A DNA stretch of 12,290 bases from Oligoflexaceae bacterium (GTDB taxonomy: Bacteria; Bdellovibrionota_B; Oligoflexia; Oligoflexales; Oligoflexaceae), in assembly GCA_947474445.1 (NCBI GenBank), contig CANJJY010000094.1, forward strand, positions 1-12,290, in the 5' to 3' direction. The notes below the pieces were generated by a model that saw nothing but the letters and a program-made list of their open reading frames with translations, made no database searches and was not told the origin of the DNA. Positions 6,638 to 12,290 of this stretch are shown in pieces. Each line of letters opens with the position of its first letter. Position 1 is the stretch's first letter. The position numbers and the translations under genes are program-made.

Positions 6638-6667
6638 CCCGTACCTTACAATTTGTATGAACTATTG

Positions 6668-6699
6668 GGCCTTTCTTTTTAGAAATGGCCTTTATTTTT
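6668..6699 (+). terminator. Rho-independent terminator of the flagellin gene
   Basis: GGCC-TTTC (6668-6675) pairs with GAAA-T-GGCC (6682-6690) as an 8-bp stem with one bulged T and a TTTTTA loop. It is followed directly by TTTATTTTT (6691-6699). It starts 30 bp after the flagellin stop. Confidence 0.85.
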
Positions 6700-6799
6700 C
6701 GCTGCTCAAATGTCGCTTGGATCTTAATTGCCTTTCCAGACTCATCTTTCCAATGTCCTCCTTGATAGAATTTTTCGTCAAAAACTCAGCACCCATGCA

Positions 6800-6813
6800 G
6801 TCAGTTAACTGAC
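6800..6813. promoter_or_regulatory. Perfect 14-bp palindrome, candidate operator or activator site
   Basis: GTCAGTTAACTGAC is identical on both strands. It lies about 155 bp upstream of the -24/-12 element before flgF, inside the 375-bp non-coding region 6638-7012. That distance is typical of enhancer sites for sigma54 activators. No second copy was seen in the window. Confidence 0.4.
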
Positions 6814-6886
6814 GACCTAAGTGGCGAAAGTCTGACACGGGGAAAAAGGTTCCTCGTCCTTCCTTTGACGCTTCAATTTTAGATTG

Positions 6887-6907
6887 ATGAAATTATCTGA
6901 ATTTCAT
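6887..6907. promoter_or_regulatory. Inverted repeat ATGAAATT-N5-AATTTCAT upstream of flgF
   Basis: Perfect 8-bp arms (6887-6894 and 6900-6907) flank ATCTG. The site ends about 50 bp before the -24 box. It is AT-rich with no T-run, so it fits a protein-binding site better than a terminator. Confidence 0.35.
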
Positions 6908-6955
6908 TCATCCCATTCACAGCTTAATCGTTTGACCTGAGTTGAAACACCTTGG

Positions 6956-6971
6956 TGGTCCGTTTTTTGCT
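6956..6971 (+). promoter_or_regulatory. Strong candidate sigma54 promoter of the flgFGAHIJ operon
   Basis: TGGTCCGTTTTTTGCT matches TGGCACG-N4-TTGCW in five of seven -24 bases and all five -12 bases, with GG (6957-6958) and GC (6969-6970) at the required spacing. Initiation near 6982 gives a leader of about 31 nt before flgF. The next gene upstream ends in a terminator, so the operon needs a promoter here. Confidence 0.7.
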
Positions 6972-7012
6972 TAGAAGTAAGGGAATATTTCTAGGGCATC
7001 GAGGAGAGTGGA

Positions 7013-7801
7013 ATGCTGAAAAATATCTACACCCCACTAGCAGGAGCAATCTCTCAGGAGCGGGCCCTCGAAGCGATCGCCAACAATTTGGCGAACATCA
7101 ATACTGTTGGTTTCAAAGGTGATAGTGTTACATTCAGTCTTCAAGAGCCAGAACCATACAAGAACTATCCTGATCTCATTCCCCCAGCCAACTACAAAGA
7201 AGATATGGAAAGTGTCTTTCCTCTGAGAGGAAACGATATGTCATACGTTGGGATTGCGGCGATGGAACGAGACTTTTCCCAAGGGTCCGCCATCAATACA
7301 AAGAATCCTACAGATCTAATGCTCGAAGGTGAGGGATTTTTTAAAGTTCAATCACCCGAGGGAGTGCGATATCTGCGCGGGGGTGATCTCACCCTTTCTC
7401 AGGATGGGACACTGGTGACTAAGCAAGGTGACCCAGTCCAAGGTGAAAAGGGTTCTATAAGCCTGAGGGGCTCAGAATTTACGATCAATAATCGGGGTGA
7501 AATTTTCCAAGATGGACAGTATCTCGACAAGATACAAATCGTGGCGTTTAAAGATAATCATGACTTAGAGCGAGTTGGAAAGAACTATTATTACTACGGT
7601 GGGCGGGAAGAGGATGCTTTCGTTCCAGTCAAAACTACTGTTCAACAGGGCTTCCTCGAAGCTTCCAATGTAAATAGTATTAAGAATCTAACATCTATGA
7701 TCGTAGCCCATCGATCCTATGAAGCGTATCAAAAAGCGGTCGCAAATTATGACAAGATGATGGAAAAATCTTCGAATTCCATCGGTGATGTTCGCGCTTG
7801 A
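7013..7801 (+). CDS. flgF: Flagellar basal-body (distal/proximal) rod protein FlgF
   Basis: Component of the flagellar rod in the periplasm. The 262 residues begin with the rod/hook-family motif, Y-T-P-L-A-G-A-I-S-Q then I-A-N-N-L-A-N-I-N-T-V-G-F-K at 22-35, which forms the N-terminal coiled segment. They end with the flagellar basal-body C-terminal domain, G-F-L-E-A-S-N-V-N-S then T-S-M-I-V-A-H-R-S-Y-E-A-Y-Q-K. The middle part contains the L-M-L-E-G-E-G-F-F-K-V and Y-L-R-G-G-D-L strands shared by FlgE/F/G. FlgF rather than FlgG is called because the next gene is an unmistakable FlgG and flgF-flgG is the standard order. There is no cleaved signal peptide, as expected for type III export. AGGAG lies 6 nt before the ATG. 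It is first in the operon. Confidence 0.93.
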   Translation: MLKNIYTPLAGAISQERALEAIANNLANINTVGFKGDSVTFSLQEPEPYKNYPDLIPPANYKEDMESVFPLRGNDMSYVGIAAMERDFSQGSAINTKNPTDLMLEGEGFFKVQSPEGVRYLRGGDLTLSQDGTLVTKQGDPVQGEKGSISLRGSEFTINNRGEIFQDGQYLDKIQIVAFKDNHDLERVGKNYYYYGGREEDAFVPVKTTVQQGFLEASNVNSIKNLTSMIVAHRSYEAYQKAVANYDKMMEKSSNSIGDVRA

Positions 7802-7828
7802 AACAAGATTGAATAAAGGAAATAACAT

Positions 7829-8614
7829 ATGATGCGTTCACTCTTCACAGCAGCAACAGGAATGGAAGCTCAGCAGATTACCATCGATACAATTTCAAAC
7901 AACTTGGCTAACGTTAATACCACAGCGTTTAAGCAATCTCGAGCCAATTTCCATGATCTGATCTATCAAACCCTTAAAGCTCCCGGGCAAAACTCCGTGG
8001 CGGGGACGATTTCCCCGACGGGAATTCAGATTGGCGCTGGTTCCAGGGTTTCGTCCGTAGAAAAGATGTTTAATGAAGGCTCAATTCGCATTACGGATAA
8101 GCAAACCGATTTAATGGTAGAGGGTCAGGGATTTTTTCGGGTTCAAAAAGACGATGGCACAATTGCTTATACGCGAGATGGAAGCTTCAAAGTAGATAAC
8201 ACGGGGAGGTTGACGACTTCCGATGGCTTGCCTCTCGTCCCAGAAATTGTCATCCCGGAGAATGTGACAGCAGATAAAATCAACATTGGAGTTGATGGAG
8301 CCGTGACGGTACGCGTAGGGCCCGAGTCGCAGGATATTGGGCAGATCGTCATTGCAAATTTCATTAACCCGACAGGACTCGATTCTCTTGGTCGCAATCT
8401 CTATGCAGATACTCCATCTAGTGGGGCTCCTGTTCTAGGTCAGCCCGGAACGCAAGGCTTCGGAGCTATTGGACAGGGTCGATTAGAGGGATCAAACGTA
8501 AATATTGTAACTGAAATGGTGAATATGATTACGGGCCAAAGAGCTTATGAAATCAATTCTAAAGTAATTCAGACGGGTGATCAGATGCTCCAGCAGACCA
8601 ATAATATTCGCTAA
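7829..8614 (+). CDS. flgG: Flagellar distal rod protein FlgG
   Basis: Forms the distal rod that passes through the P- and L-rings. The 261-residue length is typical. Signature segments: M-M-R-S-L-F-T-A-A-T-G-M-E-A-Q-Q at 1-16; I-S-N-N-L-A-N-V-N-T-T-A-F-K at 22-35; L-M-V-E-G-Q-G-F-F-R-V near 95-105; Y-T-R-D-G-S-F near 114-120; and the C-terminal domain G-R-L-E-G-S-N-V-N-I-V-T-E-M-V-N-M-I-T-G-Q-R-A-Y-E at about 216-240. AAAGGA is 8 nt upstream of the first of two consecutive ATGs; either could be used. It is 27 bp after flgF and 15 bp before flgA. Confidence 0.97.
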   Translation: MMRSLFTAATGMEAQQITIDTISNNLANVNTTAFKQSRANFHDLIYQTLKAPGQNSVAGTISPTGIQIGAGSRVSSVEKMFNEGSIRITDKQTDLMVEGQGFFRVQKDDGTIAYTRDGSFKVDNTGRLTTSDGLPLVPEIVIPENVTADKINIGVDGAVTVRVGPESQDIGQIVIANFINPTGLDSLGRNLYADTPSSGAPVLGQPGTQGFGAIGQGRLEGSNVNIVTEMVNMITGQRAYEINSKVIQTGDQMLQQTNNIR

Positions 8615-8629
8615 TAGTGGGATAGACTG

Positions 8630-9682
8630 ATGCGGAGAGCTTTCCTTTCCATTTTAATGCAAACCATAACCGTTCCCGTGCTTGGTCAAAGTGTGGGGCG
8701 GCCTGTGGATTGGGTCTATGGAGGAAATGCATCGAAGACGACGAAAACCCTCTATGCGCCTCAGTTGCGATTAGCTTGTACATTAACTTTTAGAGAAGAA
8801 ATTTCTACTGAAAGGGATAGGGTCTATCTCGAAGACCTTGCAGACTGCAAGGGGCCTGCTGGACTTTGTCATGAAATATCAACCATCGAAGTTTCTCCAA
8901 GTCCCAAACCAGGTCTTGACGTCAAACTTTTACGATCTAGAATATTGGACAATATACGTGAGGAATATCCGCAGCATACCTTTGACGGTGATGGCCCCGA
9001 AGCGATTCGAGTCAAGGCGATCGCGGCAAGTGTTGATCTTGAAAAAGTCAGAGCAGCCCTAGACGAGAAATTTGCTGAGCAGACCGGCAATCTTCGCTTT
9101 AGTCTTCAGAGCATGCGTTCGGCGATGCTCATGCGACTAAGGCATCAAAACTATCACTTTGAATTTCCTCAGTGGGACATGGAGTTGAAAAAGCTTCTGC
9201 AATTCCCAAGACGGACGCTACTTACGATTAATGTGAAGGCTATCAATGACGAAGGCGATTCGCCTGAAACTTTTAGTTGGCCCCTTCAGCTGTCAGTACG
9301 TGCCGAACTGCTCACACTCGTCCCGACGCGTTCAATGGCACGCGGGAGTCTCGCTCAGGCTGAGAACTTTGAAGAGAAGTGGTTGCCGTATCAAGAAAAT
9401 ACTGTGCACGATAAAAAGGAGTTAAACGGCAAATCCCTGCGAATATCTGTTCGCGAAGGGCAAGCTTTGCGCATTTTCGAGCTGATGCAGGAGCCCGATG
9501 TACGTCGGGGGGAAAAGATTGAAGCTGCGGTTTTCAGTGGGGGCGTCAAAATGAATAGTCCCGGACAGGCTATGGAAACTGGAGTTGTGGGTCAGAAAAT
9601 TCGCGTTCAGATCGATACGACCAAACGTCAGTTGTTCGGCACCATCATCGCAAAATCAAAGGTGGAGGTGCAGATGCCATGA
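8630..9682 (+). CDS. flgA: Flagellar P-ring assembly chaperone FlgA, long form
   Basis: Periplasmic chaperone that helps FlgI assemble into the P-ring. A Sec signal peptide (M-R-R, then a hydrophobic run to about residue 18) starts the 350-residue product. The C-terminal 130 residues carry the SAF-type FlgA domain: L-V-P-T-R-S-M-A-R-G-S-L-A at 230-242, N-G-K-S-L-R at 266-271, P-D-V-R-R-G-E-K-I at 289-297, and the closing G-V-V-G-Q-K-I-R-V-Q at 318-327. Well-known FlgA proteins are about 220-240 residues; the extra length lies before the SAF part. Cysteines occur at 50, 73 and 80. The ribosome binding site is weak (GGGA about 9 nt upstream), suggesting coupling to flgG. The TGA overlaps the next ATG as ATGA. 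Assignment rests on the C-terminal domain and on position between flgG and flgH/flgI. Confidence 0.88.
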   Translation: MRRAFLSILMQTITVPVLGQSVGRPVDWVYGGNASKTTKTLYAPQLRLACTLTFREEISTERDRVYLEDLADCKGPAGLCHEISTIEVSPSPKPGLDVKLLRSRILDNIREEYPQHTFDGDGPEAIRVKAIAASVDLEKVRAALDEKFAEQTGNLRFSLQSMRSAMLMRLRHQNYHFEFPQWDMELKKLLQFPRRTLLTINVKAINDEGDSPETFSWPLQLSVRAELLTLVPTRSMARGSLAQAENFEEKWLPYQENTVHDKKELNGKSLRISVREGQALRIFELMQEPDVRRGEKIEAAVFSGGVKMNSPGQAMETGVVGQKIRVQIDTTKRQLFGTIIAKSKVEVQMP

Positions 9683-10773
9683 AACACTATTTTATGCTAA
9701 TCTTAATTTCTGGTGTAACGGCCTGCCAGACAGGTGTCGTACCCATCTCGCAAAGGGAATATCTGCATGAGAAGGAAGGAAAATCTCCCACCCTCGGTCA
9801 TCGACGACCTATTGAAGAGAAATCAGAACCTCGAAGTCAAATCTACATCAAAAGAGAGAGTCTTGCGCTTGTTCCTAAAGAGACCAAAAATTATACGGGT
9901 TCACTCTTTTCATTAAAAAACCCTGACAATTTACTTTTCATCGAACCTCCTTTGGGTGATATCGGAGACTCGATCGAAGTGGCTATTGCCGTCAATCGAA
10001 TTGATAAGGCAAAGCCAGCGGCTAAAGCTGATCCAAATGCTGCTGCACCAGCGGCTTTAGCCGGAGCAGTTAAAGATAAAGACAAAGAAGCCAAGCTTCT
10101 CCAGGATGAATTAATAGCGGCATTACCCAAGCTCGAGCCAGGTATTGGCGATCCAAAAATACCTACATCGATCAGAATGCAGGTGGTTAGAAAGCTTGAA
10201 AATGGTGATGTGATTGTTGAAGCCGCACGGGCCTCTCAGAATGAATGGGAGGCTCATTCTATTCGTGCCCAAGCACGTCTTCCTCAAAATCGTTTGAGAG
10301 CCCAAAAAGATATCAGCACCGCTGATCTTGCCGACGTGCAGTGGACAGAGGCCGAAAACGGTAGCATCACTGAACGCGAATCGAGCCTTTGGGAAGATGA
10401 ATACACAATGAGATGGTCTGGATTCAATGAGGCTCGATCTAAATCGGCCATTGATCTGGAGAACAAGCGGAAAGATATGGAAAAGGTTAAGGGACGCCTT
10501 CAGGAGCGAATCATAAATTTGGGCAAAGAACGCGGTCAAATTGCACTGGAGAGAGAACGTGTTGGAAAACTTCGCCAAGAAGCAGAGCAGAAACTCAATG
10601 AGTTGAATAAGCAAGTGGAAGACAAACAGACTCTCATAGATCAGCAAAAAGAAACTATCAAAAAGCAAGAACAGTTGCTGGAAACCTTGCAGCAACCAGC
10701 TGAAAGCCCGGCGGCTCTAACTAAGTCTTCGACACCTGCAGCAGGTAATAAAGCCAATGAATCGACTCGTTAA
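9679..10773 (+). CDS. flgH: Divergent FlgH-like L-ring lipoprotein with C-terminal coiled coil
   Basis: Occupies the flgH slot between flgA and flgI. The signal sequence ends in a lipobox V-T-A-C (Cys16, Gln at +2, favouring the outer membrane). FlgH-like features are G-S-L-F at 74-77, G-D-I-G-D-S-I-E-V at 93-101, and V-V-R-K-L-E-N-G-D-V-I-V-E at 169-181 (the V-x-x-V-L-P-N-G-N-L-V-I-x-G strand of FlgH). The R-L-P-Q-N-R-L...D-I-S-T-A-D-L-A-D-V segment near 200-220 resembles the V-R-P-x-D-I...S-x-x-I-A-D-A region. An Ala/Lys/Asp-rich insert fills 110-140. Residues about 255-338 are a heptad-like Lys/Glu/Gln-rich coiled coil absent from ordinary FlgH, followed by a Ser/Pro/Ala tail. At 364 residues it is well above the usual 220-240. 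The start is the ATGA overlap with flgA, and its end overlaps flgI by 17 bp. The lipoprotein and coiled coil are seen; L-ring identity is inferred from context and weak motifs. Confidence 0.75.
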   Translation: MKHYFMLILISGVTACQTGVVPISQREYLHEKEGKSPTLGHRRPIEEKSEPRSQIYIKRESLALVPKETKNYTGSLFSLKNPDNLLFIEPPLGDIGDSIEVAIAVNRIDKAKPAAKADPNAAAPAALAGAVKDKDKEAKLLQDELIAALPKLEPGIGDPKIPTSIRMQVVRKLENGDVIVEAARASQNEWEAHSIRAQARLPQNRLRAQKDISTADLADVQWTEAENGSITERESSLWEDEYTMRWSGFNEARSKSAIDLENKRKDMEKVKGRLQERIINLGKERGQIALERERVGKLRQEAEQKLNELNKQVEDKQTLIDQQKETIKKQEQLLETLQQPAESPAALTKSSTPAAGNKANESTR

Positions 10774-11782
10774 ATTCTCGTCCATCGTAGTGTTCACTCT
10801 ATTGACTCTCAACGGGGGAGCCGAACTCTTCGCCCAATCGACGCGAATTAAAGATCTGGTCAATATTAGAGGGCAAAGGTCCAATAGTTTGATTGGCTTT
10901 GGACTGGTCATTGGGCTCAACGCGAGTGGAGATAGTCCAAGCTCCTTTAGCACAAATCGGGCCCTAGGATCGATGTTGAGTCGATTGGGTATGGCACCTG
11001 ATAGCTCCCCGCTTCTTACGCGGGCAGTAGCAGCAGTAGTGGTGACGGCTGAACTTCCGGCCTTCGTGCAAGTCGGAGATCGAATTGATGTTAAAGTCTC
11101 GACAATAGGGGACAGCAAGAGTTTAGCTGGGGGTACTCTTTTGTTGACGCCTTTGAAAGCCGGTGATGGTCAATTTTATGCGACTGCGGAGGGGCCCATC
11201 GTGGTCGGTCAAGCCACCGGTGCAGGAGCCAAGACCCAAACCGTAGCTTTTATGGCAGGAGGAGGTTTGATCGAGCGTGATTTTGCCCCTGAGCTTTTGC
11301 GCGATGGAGCCATTGATCTCAGTTTGAAAAATGCTGATTTCACTACCAGCTATCGTGTCAGTCAGGCGATAAATTTAGCCTTTCGAGATCTGATTGCAAC
11401 GGCAGTTGATCCTGCGCATGTAAGAGTCCGGCTGCCTGATGACTATAGCGGCCGCTTAACCGCCTTTATTGCGACTCTTGAAGCCCTCAGTGTCGAGTCG
11501 GATCTTAAGGCTTTAGTTGTCGTCAATGAGAGAACTGGAACCGTCGTCATTGGAGGTGACGTACGTATCAGTGAAGTGGTGGTTTCTCACAACGGATTGA
11601 GCATAGCGGTTGGTTCAGGGAAATCTGCAAAAAAAGAGAATTTGGTTCCTGTGCAGGGTGGGACAATCGGCGATTTAGTCAAAGGATTGAATCAAATGGG
11701 TGTAAAGCCAGAAGATTTAGTGAGTATATTACAATCACTCCATGCATCGGGTGCGCTAAAAGCGGACCTCAAGCTTTTGTGA
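10757..11782 (+). CDS. flgI: Flagellar P-ring protein FlgI
   Basis: Forms the periplasmic P-ring that acts as a bushing for the rod at the peptidoglycan. The 341 residues start with a Sec signal peptide (cleavage likely after A-E-L-F-A-Q, about residue 27). Family segments follow: R-I-K-D-L-V-N-I-R-G-Q-R-S-N-S-L-I-G-F-G-L-V-I-G-L near 30-54, the G-D-R-I-D-V-K-V-S-T-I-G-D-S-K-S-L-A-G-G-T-L-L-L-T-P-L region near 107-133, A-T-A-E-G-P-I-V-V-G near 142-151, and the C-terminal V-Q-G-G-T-I-G-D-L-V-K-G-L-N near 299-312. It contains no cysteine, so it cannot form the disulfide known in the E. coli protein. The start codon lies inside the flgH-like gene (17-bp overlap), indicating translational coupling. 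Its TGA lies within the flgJ ribosome binding site. Confidence 0.97.
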   Translation: MNRLVKFSSIVVFTLLTLNGGAELFAQSTRIKDLVNIRGQRSNSLIGFGLVIGLNASGDSPSSFSTNRALGSMLSRLGMAPDSSPLLTRAVAAVVVTAELPAFVQVGDRIDVKVSTIGDSKSLAGGTLLLTPLKAGDGQFYATAEGPIVVGQATGAGAKTQTVAFMAGGGLIERDFAPELLRDGAIDLSLKNADFTTSYRVSQAINLAFRDLIATAVDPAHVRVRLPDDYSGRLTAFIATLEALSVESDLKALVVVNERTGTVVIGGDVRISEVVVSHNGLSIAVGSGKSAKKENLVPVQGGTIGDLVKGLNQMGVKPEDLVSILQSLHASGALKADLKLL

Positions 11783-11789
11783 GGTGACT

Positions 11790-12188
11790 ATGAATACACT
11801 CAATCGAGTTCTGACGACAAATCCGGAAACAGCTGATTTACAAAGGTTTTCCGAAAGTAGCCCGAAGGGCCCTCAGGACGCCGAAGCTATCAAAAAATTG
11901 TCGGACGAGTTTGAAGCTATTTTTATGGAAATCGTGCTAAAATCGATGCGAGAGACCGTAGATAAGTCTCAGTTGACCGACGGGGGAAACGGCGAGCAAA
12001 TTTTTCAGTCAATGCTTGACTCCGAGTACTCCAAAAACCTTGCCTCCCAGCGTACCTCGGGCCTTGCAGATTCGATTGAGAAGCATCTCTTAGGGCTTGT
12101 GCCCGGCAGTGACAAGGCAGCATCTATCAACAAGGCCGTTGGTCGGATTCAATACCAAAAGGCAGCCACCGAAGTGAGTGGCCGGTAG
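11790..12188 (+). CDS. flgJ: FlgJ-type rod-binding (rod cap) protein without muramidase domain
   Basis: The 132-residue product is a single rod-binding domain: L-S-D-E-F-E-A-I-F-M-E-I-V-L-K-S-M-R-E near 38-57, Q-I-F-Q-S-M-L-D-S-E-Y-S near 72-83, and G-L-A-D-S-I-E-K-H-L near 92-101. This matches the N-terminal half of FlgJ, which caps the growing rod. The C-terminal glucosaminidase domain of enterobacterial FlgJ is missing, with a stop after a short basic tail. Single-domain FlgJ is normal in several lineages, where a separate lytic enzyme opens the peptidoglycan. The start is ATG 11790, with GAGG (11781-11784) 5 nt upstream overlapping the flgI stop; GTG 11784 is in frame but sits inside that ribosome binding site. 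Confidence 0.9.
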   Translation: MNTLNRVLTTNPETADLQRFSESSPKGPQDAEAIKKLSDEFEAIFMEIVLKSMRETVDKSQLTDGGNGEQIFQSMLDSEYSKNLASQRTSGLADSIEKHLLGLVPGSDKAASINKAVGRIQYQKAATEVSGR

Positions 12189-12220
12189 AGCTAATCATGC
12201 GATAGCGCGGAGGTATCTTT

Positions 12221-12290
12221 ATGGATTCTAAGAAAGTTGGCCAGGGCATCCCAAGCGCGTTGACCAATAACGCACCCGTCCAGAAGAGCA
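12221..12290 (+). CDS. Partial CDS cut by window end, next gene of the flagellar operon
   Basis: An ATG at 12221 has a good GGAGG about 7 nt upstream and opens a frame that runs to the window end (23 codons, beginning M-D-S-K-K-V-G-Q-G-I-P). It starts 32 bp after flgJ, so it continues the operon. The position after flgJ often holds flgM (anti-sigma28) or flgN/flgK, but the visible residues are too few to identify it. Confidence 0.6.
   Translation, partial: MDSKKVGQGIPSALTNNAPVQKS

Noticed and set aside
6462..6812. + strand ORF running from inside the flagellin gene past the terminator
   Set aside because: Most of it is out of frame with conserved flagellin codons and it crosses a clear intrinsic terminator.
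10123..10695. 190-codon minus-strand ORF opposite the FlgH-like gene, rich in Leu/Phe
   Set aside because: It is the antisense of the Lys/Glu/Gln coiled-coil codons (AAG, GAA and CAG read as Leu/Phe/Leu). The + strand gene has signal peptide, lipobox and coupled junctions.

Overview
The window reads as an ordinary chromosomal segment of a flagellated Gram-negative bacterium. Outer-membrane flagellar genes (P-ring, and a lipoprotein in the L-ring position) show the diderm envelope. The flagellin type, the CarD/CdnL regulator, the gene order and the roughly 50% GC fit the Bdellovibrionota/Oligoflexia or a related former deltaproteobacterial group. That placement is an inference; no rRNA or species marker is present.

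Left part (1-3.8 kb): a TPR-repeat protein on the + strand converges on, and overlaps by 21 bp, a minus-strand housekeeping operon rpsO-pnp-dut (ribosomal protein S15, polynucleotide phosphorylase, dUTPase). The rpsO-pnp gap encodes a long, almost continuous RNA hairpin. It is intact only in the minus-strand transcript and looks like an RNase III/PNPase autoregulatory leader. A doubtful 59-codon ORF lies just upstream of rpsO.

Middle part (3.8-5.6 kb): the rpsO and carD genes diverge. Between them lies a sigma70-like promoter built around a 7-bp inverted repeat, followed by a leader with a small hairpin. CarD/CdnL is an RNA-polymerase-binding regulator. A stand-alone RibD-C/dihydrofolate-reductase-like reductase follows.

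Right part (5.6-12.29 kb): flagellar genes. A monocistronic flagellin gene has a sigma54-type -24/-12 element upstream and a clear intrinsic terminator downstream. After a 375-bp intergenic region with two strong palindromes and a second, better sigma54-type promoter comes a tight operon: flgF, flgG (distal rod), flgA (P-ring chaperone), a divergent flgH-like lipoprotein gene (L-ring position), flgI (P-ring), flgJ (rod cap, without muramidase domain) and the first codons of another gene cut by the window edge. Several junctions overlap (flgA/flgH ATGA, flgH/flgI 17 bp, flgI stop inside the flgJ ribosome binding site). The products act in order: FlgF/G build the distal rod, FlgJ caps it, FlgA chaperones FlgI into the P-ring, FlgH makes the outer-membrane ring and flagellin makes the filament.

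I found no mobile element, CRISPR array, tRNA or rRNA, and no evidence of a new multigene system. The most unusual items are the coiled-coil extension on the FlgH-like protein, the rpsO-pnp RNA duplex, and the paired sigma54-like promoters with upstream palindromes.
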